Below, in pieces: positions 1 through 7,827 of a DNA stretch of 20,061 bases. How positions within the stretch are numbered: the first letter of the stretch is position 1; every line of letters begins with the position of its first letter. The notes under the pieces are model-generated. The model was not told the origin of the DNA. It was given only the letters and a program-made list of their open reading frames with translations, and searched no databases. Origin of the DNA: DATFNV01 sp035266225. Lineage in GTDB: Bacteria > Planctomycetota > Planctomycetia > Gemmatales > Gemmataceae. Made by a program: the position numbers and the translations under genes. The stretch spans positions 1 to 20,061 of the forward strand of contig DATFNV010000757.1 of assembly GCA_035266225.1 (NCBI GenBank), given 5' to 3'.

Positions 1-27
1 AGCCCGCCGGTCCGTCACCGGCGGGCT
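1..27. repeat. Perfect hairpin, possible terminator or REP-like element
   Basis: An 11-bp perfect inverted repeat (AGCCCGCCGGT at 1-11, ACCGGCGGGCT at 17-27) encloses a 5-nt loop. No T-run follows on either strand, so it is not a classical intrinsic terminator. It could end transcription of a gene to the left of the window or be one of the short palindromes that recur in this genome. What lies further left is unknown. Confidence 0.5.
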
Positions 28-70
28 GACGCCCCGCCGCTCGCCTATAAGGATATAGCGGAGTCCGGCA

Positions 71-1618
71 ATGCCAAAACCCGACCTGGTCCTCATCAAC
101 CCGGGCAGCCGCACGCAGGTCTACCAGTCCCTCGGCGGCACGTTGGCGGCAGTCGAGAATCCCGTCTGGGCCGGCCTGATGGCCACTTTCTGCCGGCGCA
201 AGGGGCTTTCCGTCGAAATCATCGACGCCGAGGCCGAGGAGTTGGTCGCCGCCGAGGTCGCCGAGCGCGTGCAGGACCTCAAGCCCACCCTGGCCGCGGT
301 GGTCGCCTACGGCCATCAGCCGTCGGCCTCGACGCAGATCATGACCGCCTGCGGCCAGGTCTGCACGGCGATCAAGGAGGTATCGCCCGCTCAGAATGTG
401 CTGCTGGTCGGCGGCCACGTGGCTGCCTTGCCGGAGCGGACCCTGCGCGAGGAGGACGCCGACTTCGTCGCGGCTGGCGAGGGACTGCACACCCTGGTCG
501 CTCTCGTCGCGGCCCTGAAGACGGCTGCCCCGGCCTTCGACAAGGTGCCGGGCCTGTGGTTCTGGGAGGGCGGCGAGCCGCGGCACACGCCGGACCGGCC
601 GCTCGTCGCCGACCTGGACGGCGAGATGCCCGGCCCGGCCTGGGACCTGCTGCCGATGGACCGCTATCGGGCGCACAACTGGCACTGCCTCGGCGGCCAG
701 GACCGCCAGCCCTACGCCGCCCTCTACACCACGCTCGGCTGTCCCTACCACTGCTCGTTCTGCTGCATCCAGGCCCCTTTCAAGAGCGGCGAAGAGGCCG
801 CGGGCGTCCGCGGCACCACGAACACCTACCGCTACTGGAGCCCCGACACGGTCATCGAGCAAATCGATCTTCTGGTGAATCGTTACGGGGTCCGCAACAT
901 CAAGATTGCCGACGAGATGTTCGTGCTGAACCGCCGGCACGTCCTGGGCATCTGTGATCGCATCATCGAGCGCGGCTACGACCTGAACGTCTGGGCCTAC
1001 ACGCGCGTGGACACGATCAAGGACGGCATGTTCGACAAGCTGAAGGCGGCCGGATTCAACTGGCTCGCCTTCGGCATCGAGTCCGGGGCCGCTCGCGTCC
1101 GCGCCAACGTCGATAAGGCGTTCGACGAGGACGAGGTCTATCGCGTCATCGGCCGGGTGCGCGCCGCCGACATCAACGTCATCGGCAACTACATCTTCGG
1201 ACTGCCGGAGGACGACCTGGAAACGATGCAGGCAACACTCGACCTGGCCACGGCCCTCAACTGCGAATTCGCCAATTTTTACTCGGCAATCGCCTATCCC
1301 GGGTCACCGCTGTACGCCCAGGCGGTGAGGGATGGGGTATCCCTGCCGCGGCAGTGGACTGGTTACTCGCAGCATTCGCGCGACACCCTGCCCCTGCCGA
1401 CTCGCCACGTCAGCGCCCGTGAGGTGCTGCGCTTCCGCGACGAGGCGTTCCTGCGCTACTACACCAATCCGCGCTACCTGGAGATGATCGGTCGCCGCTT
1501 CGGGCCGAAAGCCGTGGAGCACATCCGGCAGATGACCGCCTACCGCCTGGAGCGCGACCTGCTCAACGGAACGTTGGAACTCATGGAGGAGACCTCATGG
1601 CGGAGCGCGTCCTTGTGA
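71..1618 (+). CDS. B12-binding-domain radical SAM protein
   Basis: A 515-residue radical SAM enzyme of the cobalamin-binding (class B-like) type. The N-terminal ~150 residues resemble a B12-binding Rossmann domain, with the family stretch GGHVAALPERTL (114-125) and GEG (136-138); a clear DxHxxG cobalamin ligand motif is not seen. The radical SAM core follows, with the 4Fe-4S cluster motif CxxxCxxC at C224, C228 and C231. Such enzymes use SAM and a reduced iron-sulfur cluster to make a 5'-deoxyadenosyl radical; the substrate cannot be read from the sequence. GGAG at 60-63 lies 7 nt before the ATG and supports this start. Its 3' end overlaps the next gene by 22 bp, so the two are probably translationally coupled. 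Its place among glycan genes suggests a sugar, lipid-carrier or glycan modification (inference). Confidence 0.9.
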   Translation: MPKPDLVLINPGSRTQVYQSLGGTLAAVENPVWAGLMATFCRRKGLSVEIIDAEAEELVAAEVAERVQDLKPTLAAVVAYGHQPSASTQIMTACGQVCTAIKEVSPAQNVLLVGGHVAALPERTLREEDADFVAAGEGLHTLVALVAALKTAAPAFDKVPGLWFWEGGEPRHTPDRPLVADLDGEMPGPAWDLLPMDRYRAHNWHCLGGQDRQPYAALYTTLGCPYHCSFCCIQAPFKSGEEAAGVRGTTNTYRYWSPDTVIEQIDLLVNRYGVRNIKIADEMFVLNRRHVLGICDRIIERGYDLNVWAYTRVDTIKDGMFDKLKAAGFNWLAFGIESGAARVRANVDKAFDEDEVYRVIGRVRAADINVIGNYIFGLPEDDLETMQATLDLATALNCEFANFYSAIAYPGSPLYAQAVRDGVSLPRQWTGYSQHSRDTLPLPTRHVSAREVLRFRDEAFLRYYTNPRYLEMIGRRFGPKAVEHIRQMTAYRLERDLLNGTLELMEETSWRSASL

Positions 1619-2544
1619 CCGGAGGGCTCGGCTACCTCGGCAGCATCGTTTGCGAGCACCTGCTCGGAGCCGGGTTTGAGGTAACTGCCCTCGACAACCT
1701 CATGTACGGCACCGGGCAGCAGGGGCTGTACCACCTCTGCGCGAACCCCCGCTTCGACTTCGTCAAGGGCGACGTGCGCGACGAGGCGCTCATGAAGGGC
1801 GCCCTGCGCCGGGCCGACGTCGTGATCCACCTCGCCGCGATCGTCGGCGCCGCGGCCTGCGACCGCGATCCGGCCCTGGCCACGAGCGTCAACCTCGATT
1901 CGGTGCGGCTGCTCAACCGCCTCCGCAGCCCCCGGCAAGTCGTCGTCTTCCCGAACACCAACAGCGGCTACGGCATCACCTCGGGGCAAACGCACTGCAC
2001 CGAGGAAAGTCCGCTTCAGCCGATCTCCCTTTACGGAAAAACCAAGGTGGAGGCCGAGCGCGTGCTGCTCGACAGCCCCAACGCGGTCGCCCTGCGGTTG
2101 GCGACGGTCTTCGGCATGTCGCCGCGCATGCGGCTCGATCTGCTCGTCAACCACTTCGTCCACGCCGCCTTCACGGACGGTTACATCGTCATCTTCGAGA
2201 AGGACTTCAAGCGCAACTTCGTCCACGTCCGCGACGTGGCCGACTGCATGCTTTTCGTCATCGACCATGCGGAGCGGATGGCCGGGCGGGCCTACAACCT
2301 CGGCCTGGACTCCGCCAACCTGTCCAAGGAGGAGCTGGCCCTGGGCGTCAAGGAACATTTGCCCAACTTTTACATCCACTTCGCGGCCATCGGCCAGGAT
2401 CCGGACAGGCGGAATTACGTCGTTTCCAACCGGCGCCTCCGCGAAGCGGGGTTCGAGGCAAAACGCTCCCTCGACGATGGGATCAAGGAGTTGATCAAGG
2501 GGTATCGCATGGAAGGGCGGGCGCTGTTCAAGAACGCGGTATGA
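1597..2544 (+). CDS. NAD-dependent epimerase/dehydratase (extended SDR)
   Basis: A 315-residue extended short-chain dehydrogenase/reductase, the usual length for nucleotide-sugar epimerases and dehydratases. The Rossmann NAD-binding motif TGGLGYLG lies at residues 8-15 and the catalytic YxxxK at Y146/K150, preceded by the SDR-type stretch PNTNSGYG. These enzymes oxidise and re-reduce a hexose ring carbon, most often on a UDP-, GDP- or dTDP-sugar. GGAGGAG at 1585-1591, 5 nt before the ATG, fixes the start inside the preceding radical SAM gene. It is followed after 18 bp by a sugar nucleotidyltransferase, which supports a role in making an activated sugar for the downstream glycosyltransferases. 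The exact substrate is not determinable here. Confidence 0.9.
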   Translation: MAERVLVTGGLGYLGSIVCEHLLGAGFEVTALDNLMYGTGQQGLYHLCANPRFDFVKGDVRDEALMKGALRRADVVIHLAAIVGAAACDRDPALATSVNLDSVRLLNRLRSPRQVVVFPNTNSGYGITSGQTHCTEESPLQPISLYGKTKVEAERVLLDSPNAVALRLATVFGMSPRMRLDLLVNHFVHAAFTDGYIVIFEKDFKRNFVHVRDVADCMLFVIDHAERMAGRAYNLGLDSANLSKEELALGVKEHLPNFYIHFAAIGQDPDRRNYVVSNRRLREAGFEAKRSLDDGIKELIKGYRMEGRALFKNAV

Positions 2545-2562
2545 GGGGCGGGGGGCCACAAC

Positions 2563-3306
2563 ATGGACGTCAGCGTCGCCATCCTGGCGGGGGGACTCGG
2601 CACACGCTTGCGGTCCGTGGTCTCGGACCGTCCCAAGGTCCTCGCGCCGGTCGGCGGCCGGCCCTACCTGACCTACCTTCTCGACCAGTTGGCGAGTGCC
2701 GCCATCCCCGAAGTCGTCCTTCTGGCCGGGTACGGGGCTGGGCAAATCCGCGACGCCCTCGGCGAAACCTACGGGCCGATGCGACTGGTCTATTCCGTCG
2801 AGCCGGCCCCGCTCGGGACGGCAGGGGCGCTGCGCCTGGCCCTGCCCCACTTGCCGTCATCGACCGTACTCCTGCTGAATGGGGACTCTTACTGCGACGT
2901 GGACCTCGGCGCGTTCCGGCGCTGCCACCGGGGCGGCGCCAGCCTGGCCCTGGCCCGCGTCCCGGACGCGTCGCGCTTCGGCCAGGTTCGCGTGGGGCGG
3001 GACGGGCGGGTCATCCGCTTCGAGGAGAAGGGGGCGGCGGACGGGCCCGGGTGGGTCAACGCCGGCATCTACCTCCTCGACCGCTCGCTGATTGAGGAGA
3101 TACCCCCGCGGCGGCCGACTTCCCTGGAACGCGACCTGCTGCCCGGCTGGGTCCTGGCCCGGTGCGTCCGCGGCTTCCGCTGCGGCGGGCGCTTCCTCGA
3201 CATCGGCACGCCGCAATCGTATGCCGAGGCCGAAGACTTCTTCCGCCCGGGCCGCGCCCCGAACCTTCCTCAAACCCACACGATGCAGCACTCGTGGATA
3301 TCTTGA
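2563..3306 (+). CDS. Sugar-1-phosphate nucleotidyltransferase (HddC/GmhD-like)
   Basis: A 247-residue nucleotidyltransferase that joins a sugar 1-phosphate to an NTP to give NDP-sugar and pyrophosphate. The signature GGLGTRLR (10-17) and the DRPKVLAPV region (22-30, lysine K25) bind nucleotide and phosphate. GTAGAL is at 85-90, the metal-binding NGD at 106-108, FEEK at 153-156, NAGIY at 166-170 and FLDIGTPQSY at 211-220. The RPK-LAPV form and short length recall D-glycero-D-manno-heptose 1-phosphate guanylyltransferase (HddC/GmhD), but glucose- or mannose-1-phosphate enzymes are alternatives. No sugar kinase, isomerase or phosphatase of a heptose pathway is in the window. A purine-rich stretch at 2544-2555 precedes the ATG by 7 nt. 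The stop codon overlaps the -35 box of the promoter for the next gene. Confidence 0.88.
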   Translation: MDVSVAILAGGLGTRLRSVVSDRPKVLAPVGGRPYLTYLLDQLASAAIPEVVLLAGYGAGQIRDALGETYGPMRLVYSVEPAPLGTAGALRLALPHLPSSTVLLLNGDSYCDVDLGAFRRCHRGGASLALARVPDASRFGQVRVGRDGRVIRFEEKGAADGPGWVNAGIYLLDRSLIEEIPPRRPTSLERDLLPGWVLARCVRGFRCGGRFLDIGTPQSYAEAEDFFRPGRAPNLPQTHTMQHSWIS

Positions 3307-3331
3307 CCGGACTCCACGGACGGTTTATACT
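3303..3331 (+). promoter_or_regulatory. Sigma-70-type promoter
   Basis: TTGACC (3303-3308) and TATACT (3326-3331) are separated by exactly 17 bp, close to the consensus vegetative promoter. The -35 box contains the TGA stop of the upstream nucleotidyltransferase. Transcription would start near 3338, about 47 nt before the ATG at 3385, so the GT-A-like and GT4-like genes could be expressed apart from the three upstream genes. Called by eye only. Confidence 0.65.
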
Positions 3332-3384
3332 CCCCGCCCAACCACCGTCTCCACCTACGTGCGTTCGGCAAGGAAGCCAACACC

Positions 3385-4260
3385 ATGCTCAGCGTCATTT
3401 TCTGCTCCCGCGTGAAGGACAACCCGGCCTCCGACGTCAAGCGCCTGCTCGATTCGGCCGCGGAGTACGTGGCGCCGGAGGAGCGCGACAGGATCGAGTT
3501 CCTGATCAAGTACGACGAGGACGACGACCAGCGCCCGCACGACGATTTCTTCGACCGCTACCCGTTCACGATCCGCCGTTTCCTCTGGTCGCGCGGGGAG
3601 GGCCGCCACTCCCTGCACCACGCCCAGGAGTACCTCTTCGCGCAGCGCGACCGGCGTACGAGCCACTGCCTCATGACGGCGGACGACTTCTACTTCACGC
3701 GCCCCCACTTCGTTTCCGAGATCCTGAGCGTCCCCGACGAGTTCTGCATCATCGGCCATTCCCGCCCTCCCATTGAGGCTTTTGAAGGGATCTACGAAAA
3801 CGAGGAGGCCATCCGGCGCTGGAACACCTCGTTCGGCGAGATGTCGCCGGTGGTCAGCGTCCGCCTCATCGAGGTGTGTCAGAACTTCGGCTGGCAGTCC
3901 AACGTCGATAGCTGGCTGATGGGCCTCTCCGTCGTCCTTTATGACCTTTACAAGGTGGTCATCTGGCGGGCCATCGAGCCGTACTACCTGCGCGGCGGCG
4001 GCTACGGGCTGGGCGACACGCCCACCTACAACAACATGGAGCTGACCGCCCAAAAGGTGCCGCAGAACAAGTACTGGTTCGAGCTGCTCCGCCGCCAGGC
4101 ACGCAACGTGTACCTGAACATGCAGCACGGCACCGAGTACGGCCGGGTCGGCTGGTCACACCACCGCTTTTGGAGGAAGGTGCGCGAGCAACCGCTGCGG
4201 CGCCTGCCGGCGCGAGTCTGCCGCAAGCTCTGGCGCGAGCTGCGCCTGGTTCTCGCCTGA
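3385..4260 (+). CDS. Putative GT-A-fold glycosyltransferase-like protein
   Basis: A 291-residue protein I cannot place in a named family. The opening strand LSVIFCSRV, a second hydrophobic strand with an acidic end (IEFLIKYDEDDD, 37-48) and an acidic MTADDF (97-102) have the spacing of a GT-A glycosyltransferase with a DxD-like site, so a role in transferring a sugar from a nucleotide donor is likely but unproven. The C-terminal part is rich in aromatic residues and ends in a basic stretch (RFWRKVREQPLRRL), which could touch the membrane. No signal peptide or membrane segment is visible. AGGAAG at 3371-3376, 8 nt before the ATG, supports the start. It lies 45 bp upstream of a GT4-like gene and behind its own promoter. 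A nucleotide-sugar-modifying enzyme is the main alternative. Confidence 0.7.
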   Translation: MLSVIFCSRVKDNPASDVKRLLDSAAEYVAPEERDRIEFLIKYDEDDDQRPHDDFFDRYPFTIRRFLWSRGEGRHSLHHAQEYLFAQRDRRTSHCLMTADDFYFTRPHFVSEILSVPDEFCIIGHSRPPIEAFEGIYENEEAIRRWNTSFGEMSPVVSVRLIEVCQNFGWQSNVDSWLMGLSVVLYDLYKVVIWRAIEPYYLRGGGYGLGDTPTYNNMELTAQKVPQNKYWFELLRRQARNVYLNMQHGTEYGRVGWSHHRFWRKVREQPLRRLPARVCRKLWRELRLVLA

Positions 4261-4305
4261 CGAACTGCGAGACCACACCCACATCCACGGAACGGAGACG
4301 CGACG

Positions 4306-6213
4306 ATGCCATTTGGGATTCGGGAGAGGATCGACTTTCCGGAGACTTATAAGGGGTTCGTCCTGCTACGGGCCCTCGGCCGCGTTTACGGCTTCCCCCC
4401 CTTTCTGGAGCCGGACGACACGTTCCACCGCGGCAAACTGCTCACGCACCCGGCCACCCTGTCGGCCGCGACCCTGGAAGAGATGGAAGCCCTCATCGAC
4501 CGGTTCGACGCGAGCCGGTTCGAGCCGGAGGTCGTGGGCCGCCACGAGGGGTACGACTTGGTCCGCCACTGCGGCTCCCTGTATGGCGTGCCACGGTCGG
4601 GCTGGCCGGTGAACCTGAACCTCGAAGAGGATCGCCGGCGGGCGGGCGTCATCGGCGGGGCTACCTTCGAGGAGATCCAGGAGAGAATTCGGGCGGCGGG
4701 CGACGCCGTACCCGTCGAATTTGCCGGCTGGCTCCCCATCTTCGAGTTCTCAGGCAACTGCGGCACGCATCCTCAGTTCACGCACACCGCCGACCCGCCG
4801 CGCGGCTATCGCTTCACCTATTCGTCGCCTCCCCGGCGCGGCCTGACGCTCTGGGAACGGGCGGCCCGCCAGGTCGGCGCCGGCGCGGGCCGCGCCTGGC
4901 GGGCGCTGTCGGCACTGGCCCGCACCGCCTTCGCCTTCGCGCTGGGCGGGCCTGCGGGCTTCGCCCCACTCACCCGACTGCGCACCCTCGCCGCGATGAC
5001 CCGGTCCTTCGTCCATCTTCTCCGCCGTGGCGCCGGGATCCTCCCCGCCCTGCGCTTCCTCAAGTCGCGCGGCTTCCAGTCGCAGCTCCTCCTGGCGAAC
5101 TACCGCGGCCTGGTGTTCTTCACCAGCATGCCGTACACCTACGGGCAGCACCCCTGGGTCGTCGAGATCGAGGATCCGACCACGCTCTTTTACCCGCTCG
5201 TCCAGAACGGTCGCACCCTGGACCTGCGCCTTTCCGAGTCGCCTTATTTCCCCATCGTCAAGTCGCTGCTCGAATCGGAACAGTGCCGGGGCATCCTCAC
5301 GCACATCCGGTCCACCGCCGAGATGGTCCCCGCCCTCTTCGGCAGTGAGGTCATCGCAAAAAAGGTCTGTTACGCCCCGCTGGGCGTCAAGGTCCCGCGG
5401 ACCTGGCAGCGCCACGACGAGCGCGACGAGTCCGAAGAGATCCACCTGCTCTTCATCAACTCCTGGTGCCAGGTCCCGGCCAACTTCTACGTCCGCGGCG
5501 GGCTCGACGTCCTGGAGGCTTTCGCGATCCTCCACGAGCGCTACCCTCAGCTGCGCCTCACGCTGCGTAGCGAGTTGCCGGCGCTGCACGACCACTACCA
5601 CCGCATCCTCGAAAAAGGGTGGGTGCGCGTGATGAACCGGTTCCTGTCGGCCGAAGAGATGGCGTCCCTCCACGCCGGCAGCCACATCTTCCTGCTGCCG
5701 GCGGCGCGGATCCACATCGTCTCGCTCTTGCAGGCGATGTCGTACGGGTTAGCGGTGGTCACCTCCGACGGCTGGGGCATCGAGGAGTACGTCACCCACG
5801 AGCGCAACGGACTGGTCGTCAAGGGCCGTTACGGCAAGGCGTCGTGGGCTGACCGTCGGGCCGGGATGCTTCGGGAAGACTACGAGACCATGTACACGTC
5901 CGACCCCGAGGTCGTGCGCGGCATCGTCGAGGCGGTGTCCCGGCTGGTCGAGGACCGCGAATTGCGGAAGCGCCTCGGCCGCGCCGCCCGGCGCGACGTG
6001 GAGACGACGTACAGCCTGGAACGCTGGAACCAGGCCCTCAAGGAAGCGCTCGACAAGGCACTGGACCGCGCCAGCGAAACCGAACCGCCTCCGTTTACGA
6101 ACGATCTCAACACGGTGGGGCAGGCCGCTGGCCTGCCTGCAACCGACGGCAGGCCGGCGGCCTGCCCCACCGCGAGCGCTACTCTCGAGCGCTCGGGGGA
6201 CGCTCGCGGCTAA
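4306..6213 (+). CDS. Glycosyltransferase, GT4-like (group 1)
   Basis: A 635-residue protein whose C-terminal part, about 375-600, resembles a group 1 (GT4, GT-B fold) glycosyltransferase: HLLFINSWCQ (380-389), MNRFLSAEEMASLHAGSHIFLLP and the donor-site region SLLQAMSYGLAVVTSDGWG (473-491), then HERNGLVV. The usual ExxxxxxxE pair is degenerate: the expected first glutamate, just before SLLQAM, is absent. The N-terminal ~370 residues are unusually long and include FEFSGNCGTHPQF (147-159), which I cannot assign. The product probably adds a sugar to a lipid-linked glycan in the cytoplasm. GGAG at 4294-4297 lies 8 nt before the ATG. Residues ~603-623 are encoded by a palindromic repeat, so the last ~33 residues look acquired. 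The 3' end overlaps the converging gene by 35 bp. Confidence 0.82.
   Translation: MPFGIRERIDFPETYKGFVLLRALGRVYGFPPFLEPDDTFHRGKLLTHPATLSAATLEEMEALIDRFDASRFEPEVVGRHEGYDLVRHCGSLYGVPRSGWPVNLNLEEDRRRAGVIGGATFEEIQERIRAAGDAVPVEFAGWLPIFEFSGNCGTHPQFTHTADPPRGYRFTYSSPPRRGLTLWERAARQVGAGAGRAWRALSALARTAFAFALGGPAGFAPLTRLRTLAAMTRSFVHLLRRGAGILPALRFLKSRGFQSQLLLANYRGLVFFTSMPYTYGQHPWVVEIEDPTTLFYPLVQNGRTLDLRLSESPYFPIVKSLLESEQCRGILTHIRSTAEMVPALFGSEVIAKKVCYAPLGVKVPRTWQRHDERDESEEIHLLFINSWCQVPANFYVRGGLDVLEAFAILHERYPQLRLTLRSELPALHDHYHRILEKGWVRVMNRFLSAEEMASLHAGSHIFLLPAARIHIVSLLQAMSYGLAVVTSDGWGIEEYVTHERNGLVVKGRYGKASWADRRAGMLREDYETMYTSDPEVVRGIVEAVSRLVEDRELRKRLGRAARRDVETTYSLERWNQALKEALDKALDRASETEPPPFTNDLNTVGQAAGLPATDGRPAACPTASATLERSGDARG
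6113..6172. repeat. Long palindromic element, GTGGGGCAGGCC type
   Basis: Two 25-nt arms (6113-6137 and 6148-6172) pair with one mismatch around a 10-nt loop; each outer end reads CGGTGGGGCAGGCC on its own strand. The element is translated in frame in the tail of the + strand GT4-like protein. It also begins 6 nt past the stop codon of the - strand tandem GT2 gene, where its RNA hairpin could serve as a terminator or 3'-end stabiliser. From memory, palindromes of this look are frequent in planctomycete genomes; I could not check this. Confidence 0.85.
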
Positions 6214-7807
6214 ACAACCGAACGAGCCGCTTGAGGGCACTTCGCACGAACGGCACCTGTCCACACAGGGCATCGAGGCGGTCGGCGATCCGGTAACGCA
6301 ACAGCCCGAGCCGGGCCCGCAGCGCCTCGTTCTCCCCGGCCAGTTCCTGCACGCGCCGCTCGTGGCGGCCCAGCGCCGTCCAGAGGGCGACCCGCTCCGC
6401 GGCCAGCGCCCGGTCCAGAAGGAAGAACGACTGGGGCCCGCCCGATTCCCCGCCCTCCGAAACATTTGTCCTGAAGAGGTGCTCGGGCAGGATATCGACC
6501 TGCCGGCCGGCGTTGACGAGCTTGAAAAACCCCGACCACTCTTGTCCCGGCACGTCCGGCCCGGTGTCGTAGCCGCCGACCGCGCGGAAGTCGGCGGTGT
6601 GAAAGAGCGCGGGGCCGTGGACGTTCTTCAGGCCCGCAGGCGCTTGGAGAGTCAGAAGGTAGCAGGTCACCGCGCTGAGGCGCGGGTTGGCGCGGACCCG
6701 GGCTACCAGGCGTTGGACCATGTCCGGACAGGCCAGGTGGTCGGCGTCCATCGGGATGAAATAGGTGCCGCGCGCTTCAAACAGGCTCCGGTTGCGCGTG
6801 GCCGCCGCGCCGGCGCGGGCCTGGCACGAGAATCGGAACCGAGGGTAGCGGTCCCGCAGCTCCTCGAAGACCGCGACCGATTCGGGCTCCGTGGACCCGT
6901 CGTCGATGACCAGCACTTCGAGCCGGGAGTAGGTTTGTGCCGCCAACGAGGCGAGCGCCGCCGGCAGGGCCCTGCCCTGGTTGTGGCAGGCGACGCTGAC
7001 GGTGACGAGGGGAACGTCGTCAGCGGGGTGGTCGCTCGCGTCCTGCGAGTTTTCCCCCTCCCGGGCTGGGAGAAGGGGGACGCCGTTCGCCATGCAGTCC
7101 AGCAGGGCGAAGGACGGCAGCGGAACGTAAGTGCTCCGCGGCGTGCGCCGGTTCTGCGAAACCTTGACGTCGATGGGGTGGATGGGCACGTACGCCCCGA
7201 CGCGCTCCATGAACAGCCCGTCGGCGTGTTCTTCCGTGTCCTTGGCTTCCGGCCAATAGTTATCGTCGGGAAACAGCTTCAGGACGTCGGCCCTGTGGCA
7301 GAATTGGAGATAATCGACCTGGCAATCCATCCGGCGGCCGTTGCAGGACTGGCCGCCCGTCTCTGTGGCGCGGCGCTCCCCGATGATGGCGTGCCAGCCG
7401 TTGGGGTAGATCACGCCCACGTCCTGCGAGGCGTACATCGCCCGGGCGTCGGGGTTGCGGCGGCAGTAAGTGACGAATGTCTCGAAGGCACGCGGGTAGA
7501 GGACGTCGTCGTCACACAGGTACATGACGAGGTCGCCCTTGACCACCCCCCGCCGGAAGCACTCGTTGAAGCACCACGGCGCCATCGCCCGGGTGCGCCG
7601 GGTCTCCGCCGTCTCGCCCGATCGGATGAGCTTGATGCGACTGTCCCCCCGCCAGTCGAATCGGTCGTAATACCCGGCGTCGTAGAGCACGCCGCTGTCC
7701 ACGATGATCGCTTCCCAGTCGGGGAAGGTTTGGTTGAGGATACTTCGGATCGCTTCTGGGATGATGTCCGGCTTGTCGTGACAGACGCAGATGCAAGACA
7801 CGCGCAT
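6179..7807 (-). CDS. Tandem-domain GT2 glycosyltransferase
   Basis: A 542-residue protein with two GT-A (GT2) domains. Domain one starts at VSCICVCHDKP (3-13) and has the metal-site run DDD at 99-101. Domain two starts at VTVSVACHNQG (268-278), with DDGST (302-306), DAD (354-356) and QEW (422-424). A charged C-terminal stretch, about 464-510, may form a coiled coil. Two active sites suggest addition of two sugars or a bifunctional polymerising step. An in-frame ATG 25 codons upstream (7882) is rejected because the extra residues are encoded by a palindromic repeat and the protein would overlap the upstream gene; the chosen ATG follows a GGGGGA stretch. The linker at about 240-265 contains a second, different hairpin element. 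The gene converges on, and overlaps by 35 bp, the GT4-like gene. Confidence 0.87.
   Translation of the reverse strand: MRVSCICVCHDKPDIIPEAIRSILNQTFPDWEAIIVDSGVLYDAGYYDRFDWRGDSRIKLIRSGETAETRRTRAMAPWCFNECFRRGVVKGDLVMYLCDDDVLYPRAFETFVTYCRRNPDARAMYASQDVGVIYPNGWHAIIGERRATETGGQSCNGRRMDCQVDYLQFCHRADVLKLFPDDNYWPEAKDTEEHADGLFMERVGAYVPIHPIDVKVSQNRRTPRSTYVPLPSFALLDCMANGVPLLPAREGENSQDASDHPADDVPLVTVSVACHNQGRALPAALASLAAQTYSRLEVLVIDDGSTEPESVAVFEELRDRYPRFRFSCQARAGAAATRNRSLFEARGTYFIPMDADHLACPDMVQRLVARVRANPRLSAVTCYLLTLQAPAGLKNVHGPALFHTADFRAVGGYDTGPDVPGQEWSGFFKLVNAGRQVDILPEHLFRTNVSEGGESGGPQSFFLLDRALAAERVALWTALGRHERRVQELAGENEALRARLGLLRYRIADRLDALCGQVPFVRSALKRLVRLFSRERPPSARE
7053..7080. repeat. Hairpin element CCCCCTCCC-GGGAGAAGGGGG in coding DNA
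   Basis: TCCCCCTCCC at 7053-7062 faces GGGAGAAGGGGGA at 7068-7080 around the loop GGGCT, giving an imperfect hairpin with a small bulge. It falls in the linker between the two glycosyltransferase domains of the surrounding gene and is translated there (around LLPAREGEN). It resembles a short mobile palindrome inserted without loss of frame. Confidence 0.6.
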
Positions 7808-7827
7808 CGGCCGTCCCCCGAGAACCG

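Noticed and set aside
26..57. Possible promoter before the radical SAM gene (CTGAC with TATAAG or GATATA)
   Set aside because: The spacing is 14 or 20 bp, neither acceptable for a sigma-70 promoter; the true promoter is probably further left.
1540..2850. A 436-codon - strand open frame
   Set aside because: Antisense to the SDR and nucleotidyltransferase genes; composition is Asp/Val/Gly/Arg-rich shadow with no family motif.
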